In this document: one piece after another, positions 36,937-45,285 of the stretch
Layout of the letters: every line of letters starts with the position of its first letter
Position numbering within the stretch: the first letter of the stretch is position 1
Assembly: GCA_905176665.1 (NCBI GenBank)
Contig: CAJINA010000165.1
Location: forward strand, 1 to 64,000
Length of the DNA: 64,000 nucleotides
Direction of reading: 5' to 3'
Origin: Olavius algarvensis Delta 4 endosymbiont
GTDB taxonomy: Bacteria > Desulfobacterota > Desulfobacteria > Desulfobacterales > CAJINA01
Translations under genes and position numbers: made by a program
Notes under the pieces: generated by a model
Databases searched by the model: none
Seen by the model: the letters and a program-made list of their open reading frames with translations, nothing else
Told to the model about the DNA's origin: nothing

Positions 36937-38031
36937 TTAGAAGTTGATCTGCCATTTGGCACCGAAGTAAGTAGTTTCGGTCTGTTCGGTGGTGCCAATA
37001 ACGCCGCCTGCATTCTTGATGTCATCGCCACTGATGATACCAAACTCGGGAACGACAAAGACGCCCGGAGCCATATTGATGACGCAGTTGATGTAGTAAG
37101 AGAAGGCAGTGTCTTCTTGCTTTGCACCAATGTACTGAACTTCAGAGCTGACATAACCGTAGCCACCTTCGATGGTGAACATGTCGCTGGCTTTGAAACC
37201 AACTACTGCGGCGTAACCCATACTGTCGTTGTCAACGATCTTGCCAGAGGCGTCAACAATAGCGTTACTGGCAGTAGCCATGGCGATACCCATGTTACCG
37301 AGGTTGGTACCACCCATGAAGTTGGCCGCTACGTAAGCGGGACCGAAGTTCACTTTACCGCCGAGACCATATACCAGAGAGTCAACAGATTCCTGAGAAG
37401 TAGCGGTAGGTATACCCGTGGTGAAGTCATAGGAGGCCCATCCGAGGTAAGGTTTTACACTGAACATATCGGTGGCAAACTTGTAGGACAGAACGATCTG
37501 CGGCAGAGTAGTATCAACGCCAACAGCAGTAGAAACGGTGGTACCACCAGCGGTGTTAGCCAGAGTGAGCTGGGTCACCGGGGTAACGAAGGCAACATCG
37601 AAACCGCCGAAGGTCAGGCGGATCTGGCCGCGACGTCCGTGATACGCCATACCTTGGAACAGCAGGTCGTTGTCAGCGGCTACTACCTGATTGGAGTAGA
37701 ACTCAGCAATCGGGGTGTAGGTCTGGCCAATGAGCAGCGTACCAGCACCGAAATTCCAGGTACCGTAAAGTTTACGAAGGTTAGGACCGGAACCGTATTC
37801 GAAACCACCGCCTACATCACCGGCGGAAACGGTTGCGCCAATACGGGCATTGCCCTGCAGGGCCCATTGGGTGTCAGTGTCGGATTCAACCCTAGCGACC
37901 TTGGTGTCAACGTCATTGGAGAAGGTAGCAAAACGAGCGCTGCCGTAGAAGTTCCAGTCAGCGGCCATCGTGGGCGCGGTAAACGCGAAAACCATGGCTA
38001 CTGCCAGGGCGCATACAAATAATTTCTTCAT
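36937..38031 (-). CDS. outer-membrane porin-like beta-barrel protein
   Basis: A 364-residue exported beta-barrel. The signal peptide MKKLFVCALAVAMVFAFTAP ends at about residue 23 (TMAADW). Alternating short strands follow (WNFYGSARFATF, QWALQGNARIGATV, GGFEYGSG), and the last residue is Phe in TYFGAKWQINF, the outer-membrane insertion signal. It is rich in Gly, Ala and Thr with few cysteines, as in general diffusion porins. AAGGAGGAATT precedes the ATG. A strong terminator follows and a long structured leader precedes it, so it is probably highly expressed. It shares only general features with the second porin at 40795. Confidence 0.88.
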   Translation of the reverse strand: MKKLFVCALAVAMVFAFTAPTMAADWNFYGSARFATFSNDVDTKVARVESDTDTQWALQGNARIGATVSAGDVGGGFEYGSGPNLRKLYGTWNFGAGTLLIGQTYTPIAEFYSNQVVAADNDLLFQGMAYHGRRGQIRLTFGGFDVAFVTPVTQLTLANTAGGTTVSTAVGVDTTLPQIVLSYKFATDMFSVKPYLGWASYDFTTGIPTATSQESVDSLVYGLGGKVNFGPAYVAANFMGGTNLGNMGIAMATASNAIVDASGKIVDNDSMGYAAVVGFKASDMFTIEGGYGYVSSEVQYIGAKQEDTAFSYYINCVINMAPGVFVVPEFGIISGDDIKNAGGVIGTTEQTETTYFGAKWQINF

Positions 38032-38127
38032 CTTTTAATTCCTCCTTAATGGATTAATTGTCGTCATGACGATAGAACAATATATAACCTGATAATACGT
38101 GTACCGGCCGGTTGCTGCCGACCCCGA

Positions 38128-38174
38128 ATCACCTCCTTTTCAGGCAGATGGGCTTCGTTCCTAAGAAGCCCATG
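38128..38174 (-). promoter_or_regulatory. structured leader of porin 1
   Basis: On the minus strand the leader holds a 10-bp hairpin (CATGGGCTTC paired with GAAGCCCATG, 38147-38174 region). Just after it comes AAGGAGGTGATT at 38127-38138, an almost perfect complement of the 16S rRNA 3' end, about 100 bases before the start codon and without its own start codon. It may serve as a ribosome standby site or control element. Confidence 0.4.
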
Positions 38175-38190
38175 CAGCCAAAGTCATACA

Positions 38191-38221
38191 ATTATACATA
38201 ATAACGACACTCTTTTACCAA
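38191..38221 (-). promoter_or_regulatory. possible porin 1 promoter
   Basis: On the minus strand, TATAAT at 38196-38191 is a consensus -10 box. Upstream lies TTGGTA at 38221-38216 with a 19-base spacer, which is long. It would give a leader of about 150 bases. The rest of the 737-base gap (to 38768) contains no gene; a GATAGCTTC at 38408 is a possible remnant of the TTAGAAGC repeat family. Confidence 0.35.
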
Positions 38222-38768
38222 CCCGACTATTAAAAGTCAAGGTTTTTCTATGATTTGTCCATTCTGTGACTCCCTGATAATTCTGGATATTTTAAAGTGT
38301 CATCCGCGCTTGCCTGTCTGGGCATGACATCATGATCTGATAGATAAAACAAGCACTAAAAATCTCGAATCGAACCTTGTCCGATCCAACTATCTAAAAT
38401 GCATCGCGATAGCTTCAAAAAATGTTGCTGCGGCTTCAAAGCCAACAGATCCCAAGACACGAACATCCATTTTTCTCAGTACTGATGGGGGTTCGCGAAG
38501 AAATGAAAAGATCGGATCTGTCAGATTGAACTGCTTGCTGGTTGCATCGCTCCAAAATTTCAATCCAGAGGTGATATTCCGAACGTTAAAGCAGCGCGTC
38601 TTCGGATTATGCCTCCAGAAATCCCTTTAAAACCCGTATCCAGATTTACCTGAACGTTAAGATTGCCCTTTAAAAAATACGGCATTCATGCTATGGTTAC
38701 GTGATAATTCAGACGCTGAATATCAATTATTTAATAAATCTATTTAAATTCGGGAACGACAAATCCAG

Positions 38769-40421
38769 ATGCGCCTAAAGTTCAACCTACGGATACACTG
38801 CTTCTTCTTTACTTTCTTCTTTATATTCCTATCCTCGCCCGTCATGGCAACCGACCTGAAACAGGTCTTGATTCTCCCTTTTACCATAAATGCCGAAAAG
38901 GACCTCGCTTACCTGAACCGGGGCATGGTGTCCATGCTCTCTTCGCGGTTGTACCAGCAGGACCGGGTCGCGACCCTCACCGGCACAAAAAGTGCTCCCA
39001 ACCAGGCGGCCGCCCTGAAGATGGCCGCCGACAGCAATGCCGACTATGTCGTCTTCGGCAGCATCACGGTGTTCGGCAAGAGTGTCAGCACCGACCTGAA
39101 GCTGCTTGACGTCGAGAACGAAACCACCGCCATTGCTTTCAGTCGGGCCGGAACCAAGAAGGGCGCCGTCATTTCCCATATCGATCAGTTCGCCGCCCAG
39201 GCCAAGCCTGTGCTATTGGGCAGCGGGGCGCCTCCGTCGGCCGCGGCGCCAGCGCCTCCAACGCCGGTACCCGTTGTGGTTCCGGTCACACCCCAGCCGG
39301 CGGCACCGACTCCCGCAGTACCCGCCGCAGCACCGGCGGCAGCGGCGCCTGCACGTCCTCCGGAGTGGAAGAGTGAGCGGTTTAGAAAGGGGATCATATC
39401 GATAGCCGCCGGCGATATCGACCAGGACGGGAAAATCGAAGTGGTGATGGCCACTAGACGCGATGTCCTGGTTCGCCGCTATGTAAAAGACCGTCTCGTT
39501 ACGGTAGCCGAATCGAAGGGCTCCCGGCACTTGACCCTGATGGGTGTCGATGTGCTTGATCTCAATAAAAACGGCCGTCCTGAAATTTTCGTCACCTGCC
39601 GGTTGGCCGACGGCGAACTTCGTTCCTACGTCCTGGAGTGGATCAACGGAACCCTGGTGAAAATCGCCGACAACCAGAATTGGTATATTCGGGCCCTCCG
39701 CATCCCGGGTCAGGGCAAGCTCCTGCTGGGCCAGAAACGGGGCACCATCATGCGCGGCGGTAATTTTGCCTCCCTGAACGAGCCCACGGAACTGTTTTTA
39801 GCAGGTATTTATACCTTGCGCTGGCAGGGCGACAAACTGGTCCCGGCCCAGCGGCAGGAACTGCCCAGAGATGTAAAAGTGTATGGCTTTACCTGGGGGG
39901 ATATTCGCGGCAAAGGTCAGGACCAGGTGGTGATGCTCACGGACAGTTACCGCCTGCGGGTACTGGACCGCGGCGGCCGTAAGGAGTGGACCAGTTCAGC
40001 AAAATATGGCGGCAATGCCCTGTTTATCGAATATAAAACCGGCGCGGACATTTCGGAAGTGGGCCGCTACTACCTGCCGCAGCGGGTCCATCTCGAAGAC
40101 CTGGAGGGTGACGGCAAACTTGAAACCATCGTCGTTAAAAACAGAGATTCGGCCCGCAATCTGGTCGGGCGGGTTAAATCATATAAGCAAGGAACGGTGG
40201 CCTGTCTTGACTGGGATGTGGTCGCTTTGAAGGAAAAGTGGACAGCTGAAACCGCAGCCGGTTATGTGAGCGACGTGGCCGTGGCGGACATGGACGGCGA
40301 CGGCGCCCGGGATCTGGTCTTTGCGGTGGTTGGATCCGGCGATCTGCTGGAATTCGAAAAAACGTCGTCTTACTTGACGATAAAGTGGAATGAATCAAAG
40401 ACGGTTGGCAAGGCCCCATAG
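38769..40421 (+). CDS. secreted FlgO/TolB-like plus FG-GAP repeat protein (paralogue 2)
   Basis: A 550-residue exported protein built like the one at 25942: signal peptide (to about residue 27), a CsgG/FlgO-like domain (LILPFTINAEKDLAYLNRGM, ADYVVFGSITVFG), a Pro-Ala linker (about 155-195), then FG-GAP-type repeats (GDIDQDGKIE, LDLNKNGRPE, EDLEGDGKLE, ADMDGDGARD). The shared INAEKDL block and domain order show gene duplication. It lies upstream of the defective porin at 40795 on the same strand. It is probably periplasmic or anchored to the outer membrane; the specific role is unknown. Confidence 0.8.
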   Translation: MRLKFNLRIHCFFFTFFFIFLSSPVMATDLKQVLILPFTINAEKDLAYLNRGMVSMLSSRLYQQDRVATLTGTKSAPNQAAALKMAADSNADYVVFGSITVFGKSVSTDLKLLDVENETTAIAFSRAGTKKGAVISHIDQFAAQAKPVLLGSGAPPSAAAPAPPTPVPVVVPVTPQPAAPTPAVPAAAPAAAAPARPPEWKSERFRKGIISIAAGDIDQDGKIEVVMATRRDVLVRRYVKDRLVTVAESKGSRHLTLMGVDVLDLNKNGRPEIFVTCRLADGELRSYVLEWINGTLVKIADNQNWYIRALRIPGQGKLLLGQKRGTIMRGGNFASLNEPTELFLAGIYTLRWQGDKLVPAQRQELPRDVKVYGFTWGDIRGKGQDQVVMLTDSYRLRVLDRGGRKEWTSSAKYGGNALFIEYKTGADISEVGRYYLPQRVHLEDLEGDGKLETIVVKNRDSARNLVGRVKSYKQGTVACLDWDVVALKEKWTAETAAGYVSDVAVADMDGDGARDLVFAVVGSGDLLEFEKTSSYLTIKWNESKTVGKAP

Positions 40422-40611
40422 GCACGCCGGTGGGGCGCGTGATGAAAGGTGTTGAATTTGTGCATCCGGCTGGGCTATAGTCAGCCAGAGCACACCTTAG
40501 CTATAAGATCACTCGGGCACCAACCAAAAAACATACGATTTAATCCAGGGCAGTCTCCAGCCTGGCAACCGGAAACGGTCATTTGAACTGCACCAAGGAG
40601 TTTACACTGAT

Positions 40612-40642
40612 CCTGCCGCCCGCAGGACTTGATTGCGGCAGG
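40612..40642 (+). promoter_or_regulatory. hairpin in the porin 2 leader
   Basis: CCTGCCGC (40612-40619) pairs exactly with GCGGCAGG (40635-40642). Downstream, GGAGGTGAT at 40703-40711 complements the 16S 3' end about 80 bases before the start region, as in the porin 1 leader. The whole 373-base gap 40422-40794 contains no gene I can support. Confidence 0.4.
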
Positions 40643-40794
40643 GTGCATTCAAGTAGCATTGGGGAAAATCTTCAAACCGCACAAGCGGATAGACCACCGG
40701 GGGGAGGTGATACAAAAGAAGATTTGTTGGGGGAAAAAGCACAACCCTTTTGTAGTTAGTAATTATTCAAGGAGGAAAACAGAGGAAGAAATGC

Positions 40795-42303
40795 TTGTTA
40801 GCAACCATGGTCATCGGCCTTGCCTTGCTCTGCGCGGCTCCGGTCATGGCGTTGGATGTCGACTTCTCGGGTGAGTTCCGCCTGAGGGGCGTAAACCACG
40901 ACAACATCGCCCTGTCCGATCCCAAGTCTGCGTCCCAGGCCTGGTATGATACCCGGGCCCGGATTAAGACCATGTTCAAGGTCAATGACAACATCTCATT
41001 TATTACTCGTTTTGATGCGCTGGACAACCGCAAGTTCGGTTCTCAAAACACCAGTACGACCTTGCCTAATTATCAAGACTATGATGAATTTGAGTTCGAT
41101 ATCGCCTATGCCATTGTCAAGACGCCCTATGGCGCTTTCCTTGGCGGCCGGATGATCGGTTCCCAATGGGGCCCGTCCCCGCAGGGCGACAGCAACCTGA
41201 AAGGTAAGGATCGTATCCTCTGGTATGTGCCCATCGACAAGCTGTCTTTCGGGGCTTACGCGGAAAAGCAGTTCGAACAGGACTCAAACGGATATAACAC
41301 AACTGCTGACGGGGACAACGACAAGTACACCGCGTTCATCCAGCATAAGGGTGAAAACCTGCAGCTTGGTCTGCTGGCCTCGTTGTATGACTATCGATCG
41401 TTTCCGACGATGCGGGATTTGTATCGTTTCAAAAAGACCTACAATGATTATATCACAGCGCAGTCGGCCGCCCAGACTACTGGTTTGACATTGGCAGGCG
41501 CCAGAGCTCAAACCTACGCGGCCTTGGTCGGTTCGGGCTTTACGACGGCTGCGGCCGCTTCGGTCACCGAGAACGCCCTGCAGGGTGGTGTCGGCGGCTT
41601 GGACGGTGGTGGTTCCATGGATACCACGGCCGCCCTCCTGGCCCCTTCGGTTCACTCGTACTACACAGCTGATGTCTCGGCCCAAGGCACGCTGGCCACC
41701 TCAGCATCCGCTGCTAATGCCGGTTTCCCCAACGTCGAAGCCAAGGCCTACATTCTCGATCCTTACGTGTCGGGAAATTTCGGGCCTTTCAGCTACTTCG
41801 CTGAAGCGATCTACGCCTTTGGCGATGCGGATTATGTGGATCCGAATGCCACGAATATTCTGGTCAACAATCAGAATATCGATGTGGATGCCCTCATGTA
41901 TCATCTGGAAGGGAAATACAAATTCGGACCGGCAGCTGTCCGCGCCGGGTACTGGTACATGTCGGGTGACGACAACACCGATGACAACAAGATGCAGGCC
42001 ATCGGTTACATCGAGAACAACCGTGATATGGACATCCTGATGATCCTGACCGGTAACCCTGAAGAACTGGGCACCTTCAACACCCTGGGCGGCCTGGGTA
42101 ACTTTTCGGCCGACACCACCAACCTGGTCAACGGCCAGGGTACCCTGGCGACGGCCGGTGCTAAGATTATCTATGCCGGGATAGGCTGGCAGGCGATGGA
42201 CAACCTCCATCTTGACTTTGCCTTTGGCAATGCCAAGGCCGACAAACCGCCGGGAATCAATTATTACAACTGGAACACCGGTACCAACTTTACCACCGAG
42301 TGA
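40795..42303 (+). CDS. outer-membrane porin, start codon altered and interrupted by in-frame TGA
   Basis: A beta-barrel protein with signal peptide and porin-like strands (DVDFSGEFRLRGVN, ARIKTMFKVNDNISFITRF). No ATG is in frame at the expected place. The frame reads back through TGC-AAA-AAG to AGG at 40783, ideally placed behind AAGGAGG, where ATG would be expected. TTG at 40795, behind GAGGAAG, is the best usable start; the ATG at 40791 is out of frame and runs only 27 codons. A TGA at 42301 ends the frame, yet the same frame goes on to a perfect porin end at 42480. It may be a decaying gene, a TGA recoded or read through, or two sequencing errors. Confidence 0.75.
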   Translation: MLATMVIGLALLCAAPVMALDVDFSGEFRLRGVNHDNIALSDPKSASQAWYDTRARIKTMFKVNDNISFITRFDALDNRKFGSQNTSTTLPNYQDYDEFEFDIAYAIVKTPYGAFLGGRMIGSQWGPSPQGDSNLKGKDRILWYVPIDKLSFGAYAEKQFEQDSNGYNTTADGDNDKYTAFIQHKGENLQLGLLASLYDYRSFPTMRDLYRFKKTYNDYITAQSAAQTTGLTLAGARAQTYAALVGSGFTTAAAASVTENALQGGVGGLDGGGSMDTTAALLAPSVHSYYTADVSAQGTLATSASAANAGFPNVEAKAYILDPYVSGNFGPFSYFAEAIYAFGDADYVDPNATNILVNNQNIDVDALMYHLEGKYKFGPAAVRAGYWYMSGDDNTDDNKMQAIGYIENNRDMDILMILTGNPEELGTFNTLGGLGNFSADTTNLVNGQGTLATAGAKIIYAGIGWQAMDNLHLDFAFGNAKADKPPGINYYNWNTGTNFTTE

Positions 42304-42480
42304 AGCGAAGAAGTTGGCAACGAATACGACTTCACTCTTAAATGGACGCCCATGGAGAATTTGGAGTACAAGATCAGGGGCGGGTACCTGGATGCCGGCG
42401 ACTTCTGGAAACAGGGGAGCGCAACAGCCAAGATCGACAACATGTACACCCTGTTTCACGCGCTGACCATCACGTTCTAA
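42304..42480 (+). other. in-frame continuation of porin 2 after the TGA
   Basis: Directly after the TGA the frame stays open for 58 codons (SEEVGNEYDFTLKWTPMENL onward). It ends in MYTLFHALTITF before TAA, with the terminal Phe that outer-membrane proteins need for insertion. It is plainly the lost C-terminal part of the porin: without it the barrel lacks its closing strands. A transcription terminator follows 30 bases later. Confidence 0.85.
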
Positions 42481-42510
42481 ACGTTACCCAGAAGCGCAAA
42501 GCAGTAAACG

Positions 42511-42545
42511 AAAGCCCCGAACCTTAATGGTTCGGGGCTTTTTGT
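42511..42545 (+). terminator. intrinsic terminator after porin 2
   Basis: AAGCCCCGAACC and GGTTCGGGGCTT form a perfect 12-bp stem around TTAAT, followed by TTTTGTTT. It is placed for the full-length porin frame ending at 42480, which supports that frame as the original gene. Confidence 0.92.
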
Positions 42546-42679
42546 TTGCAGGGAGCATGGAGCATAGCGTTAAACCTCAACCGAATATGCTCTAACATAT
42601 GCTTGCAATCAAACTATGGGCTTCCGCCCCTACCCTATGCGCACTGCTCTCTGCACTATGCATTTGGTTTTGGGTCGGA

Positions 42680-44530
42680 TCACACGATTCGTTTGAACAA
42701 TTTTTCCAGTTCTTTCACCGACCATTTGATCCAGGTGGGGCGGCCGTGGGGGCAGTGGGAAGGGTTTTCACAGCCGTCAAGCTGCCGCAAGAGGGTCTTA
42801 GATTGTTCCAGGGTCAACGCCTGGTTTGCACGGATGACACTGTGGCAGGCCATGAGCTCGATGCTGGGGTCGAGTATCCGGCCGGGATCATCGGGAATCC
42901 CGACGGCGACATATTTTTCGACTATTTCGCGGACCAAAGGAGCGGCCTCGGCCCGGGCCAGCAAAGCCGGTACGGAACTGATGACATACGCATTGGTCCC
43001 AAATGGTTCGATTTCAAACCCGATCTGCGCAAGCGCGGACAGCAATTTTTCCAGAGCGGCCGCCTCCCGGTACCCCAGTTCAAGAGTTTCCGGCATCAAA
43101 AGCCTCTGGGCCGGCGCCTGTGTCTCGGCGACCGCCCTTTTCAACGCTTCGAAGGCTACCCGTTCATGGGCGGCATGCTGGTCAATCAATACAAGGCCCC
43201 GTGCAGATTCACACACGATGTAAGTATCATAGAACTGCCCAATAATTTTGAGCTCTGAAAAGGGGTGTGACGCCCACAGTTGCTCCGGTTCCTGGAACGC
43301 CCAGTTATCTCTGGATGGATCTGCGCGCTCAACATTCGGCGAAGGCAGACTCTCCGTCTCAGTATCATTTGTCTTAGCTTGCAGTTCTGGAACAAGTGAG
43401 GTAGGAGAGGCCGACTTATCACCCGAGGCCACATTGTCTACGGCTATGCGGGGCTCAAACGTCGGCGTATTTCCGGAGTGACTTTTTTCGCTAACACCAA
43501 GAGGCGGTGCGGAGGCCGGGACGTATTCCCACCCAGAGCGGTCCGCCGCCTGCAAAGCAGTCGCTACTGCTTTCTCGATAGCGGCATGCACTCCGCTTTG
43601 ATTTGAGAATCGGACCTCATGCTTGGTGGGATGGACGTTGACGTCCACCTGGTCCGGCGGTACTTTGACGAACAATGCCGCAACGGGAAAACGGCCCTTC
43701 ATGAGTCGACCTGCAAAACAGGCCATCACCGCATGCCGGATCACCCGATCCTTCACAAAACGGTTATTTACATAAATATAGATGCCTTGGGACGTGCTCC
43801 GGGTGTTGTGCCCGGATAAAATCCAGCCGGTGACCATAACCCCGGGACCGGAACCGTCTACCGATAGCAAGTCCTCACTGAGTCCCGTCCCAAGGACATC
43901 GGCCACTCGCAGGGCAGGATCGGAAGAGGCCGACCACTCCTTGACCGCCTTGCCATTATGCCGCAACTGGAAACGTACGTCGGGCCGCCCCATAGCTATG
44001 CGGGCCAATGTGTCGGCCACGTGCCCCATTTCAGTGGGCACGGTTTTTAAAAATTTACGCCGGGCCGGTGTATTGAAAAATATCTGCCTGACCGTAATCA
44101 TGGTCCCCAACGGCGCCCCCACCTCTTCGACCGCGCGTATCTTCCCGCCATCCACGAATATCCGGGTGCCGATATCCGCAGCAGCCTGCCGGGTAATCAG
44201 CTCGAATTTTGATACCGCCGCGATGCTAGGCAGCGCTTCACCCCGGAATCCCAGGGTGTTGATCGCAAAGAGATCCTGGTCCGTGAAGATTTTGCTGGTC
44301 GCATACCGCTCCAGCGACAGCAATGCGTCATCACGGTTCATGCCCTCGCCGTTATCGGCTACGCGTATCAAAGACCGCCCGCCGCCCTTCACTTCGACGG
44401 TAATCCGGTCGCTGTTCGCATCCAGGGCATTTTCCACCAGCTCCTTGACCACCGATGCCGGTCGTTCCACCACTTCGCCGGCGGCGATCTTGTTGGACAG
44501 GTTTTCGGGTAGGATTCTTATCTTAGACAT
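42680..44530 (-). CDS. mutL: DNA mismatch repair protein MutL
   Basis: Mismatch-repair ATPase. The GHKL ATPase motifs are visible as ELVENALDAN, RVADNGEGM and TLGFRGEALPSI. The C-terminal half carries the endonuclease motif DQHAAHERVAFE (near residue 445), VMACHS-like MACHSVIRA, and CPHGRPT near residue 590. This makes it a nicking MutL, as expected in bacteria without MutH. It is 616 residues, with a variable linker at about 335-420. It is convergent with the second porin. Confidence 0.96.
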   Translation of the reverse strand: MSKIRILPENLSNKIAAGEVVERPASVVKELVENALDANSDRITVEVKGGGRSLIRVADNGEGMNRDDALLSLERYATSKIFTDQDLFAINTLGFRGEALPSIAAVSKFELITRQAAADIGTRIFVDGGKIRAVEEVGAPLGTMITVRQIFFNTPARRKFLKTVPTEMGHVADTLARIAMGRPDVRFQLRHNGKAVKEWSASSDPALRVADVLGTGLSEDLLSVDGSGPGVMVTGWILSGHNTRSTSQGIYIYVNNRFVKDRVIRHAVMACFAGRLMKGRFPVAALFVKVPPDQVDVNVHPTKHEVRFSNQSGVHAAIEKAVATALQAADRSGWEYVPASAPPLGVSEKSHSGNTPTFEPRIAVDNVASGDKSASPTSLVPELQAKTNDTETESLPSPNVERADPSRDNWAFQEPEQLWASHPFSELKIIGQFYDTYIVCESARGLVLIDQHAAHERVAFEALKRAVAETQAPAQRLLMPETLELGYREAAALEKLLSALAQIGFEIEPFGTNAYVISSVPALLARAEAAPLVREIVEKYVAVGIPDDPGRILDPSIELMACHSVIRANQALTLEQSKTLLRQLDGCENPSHCPHGRPTWIKWSVKELEKLFKRIV

Positions 44531-44606
44531 GGCGTATTAATTCCGATTAATGTGCATCACAAGGATAAGAAGCGGATGGGCAATAACCAAAAACACAAAG
44601 ACCGTA

Positions 44607-44768
44607 TTCTCGCGCAGAGACGCAGAGGCGCAGAGAAAATCAAAAACAGAAGTTGGGGCGCTTTCGCGCGAAAATCAAAGACCAGTAATCCTATTTGGTT
44701 TGGGGTGTCTCCCGCGAAGCGGGACCTAATTATGGTTTTCTCTGCGCCTCTGCGTCTCTGCGCGAGAT
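44607..44768. repeat. CGCAGAGACGC palindromic repeat, copy B
   Basis: The arms TCTCGCGCAGAGACGCAGAG and GCCTCTGCGTCTCTGCGCGA are near-perfect complements, and the centre holds CTCCCGCGAAGCGGGA. It sits between mutL and the 59-aa gene. Confidence 0.85.
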
Positions 44769-44830
44769 AAAGATTTTGACCTTGTTTTAAAACGAAGCCA
44801 ACAGGCATAAAGCTTACTGCAATAATATGG

Positions 44831-45010
44831 CTATTGGTCTTCGTAGTTTTCAGCCCGTGATAGATAAACCTCATCTTTGGGCGACAGGTTGAAACGCACG
44901 CCGGCCTTTTCGATCAAGCTCTGCAAAGAGGCCTCCGGGTTCTCTTTGCGCTGTTCGGAAATCCACTTGACAGCATTCCGCAAATGATCACCCTGCGGTT
45001 GAATGCCCAT
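44831..45010 (-). CDS. small conserved-looking protein, 59 residues
   Basis: A short gene with good coding signs: AAAAGGAGCTAAAT directly before the ATG, no rare-looking codons, and an amphipathic composition (MGIQPQGDHLRNAVKWISEQ, later IEKAGVRFNLSPKDEVYL). I do not recognise a named family. No signal peptide, metal site or membrane helix is visible; it should be a small helical cytoplasmic protein. It lies between two copies of the palindromic repeat, upstream of mutL and downstream of gatA on the same strand. Confidence 0.7.
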   Translation of the reverse strand: MGIQPQGDHLRNAVKWISEQRKENPEASLQSLIEKAGVRFNLSPKDEVYLSRAENYEDQ

Positions 45011-45102
45011 ATTTAGCTCCTTTTCCTTTGAAAAGTATCGTTCGATTTTCTCGCAATGGCAATTATGACACCCTTTTTAAAGGTAAAACCTTAAAACCTG
45101 TA

Positions 45103-45264
45103 TCTCGCGCAGAGACGCTGAGCCGCTGAGAAAACCTAAGATTTATTCCGGCTTCGCCGGTTGGACCGTAAACCGGGGCCAAAGGAGTTTTGATTTTTCT
45201 CGCGCGGTAGCGCGATCCCATTTTACTGTTGTTTTTCTCTGCGCCTCAGCGTCTCTGCGCGAGG
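45103..45264. repeat. CGCAGAGACGC palindromic repeat, copy C
   Basis: It begins TCTCGCGCAGAGACGCTGAG and ends with CTCAGCGTCTCTGCGCGAGG. Compensatory-looking changes (CGCTGAG with CTCAGCG) keep the arms paired, which argues for selection or for copying as a hairpin. It is located just downstream of gatA. Confidence 0.85.
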
Positions 45265-45285
45265 GAATAGGTTTTGACTTTGATT

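Noticed and set aside
40629..40874. 81-aa frame including the ATG at 40791
   Set aside because: Out of frame with the porin signal peptide and ends after 27 codons from that ATG.
42301..42345. Selenocysteine insertion at the porin TGA
   Set aside because: Only a 5-bp stem with a 14-base loop follows and no GGU-type loop; porins are not known selenoproteins. Nonsense mutation or readthrough is more likely.
44552..44874. 72-aa and 105-aa frames on either strand
   Set aside because: Both are translations of palindromic repeat copy B.
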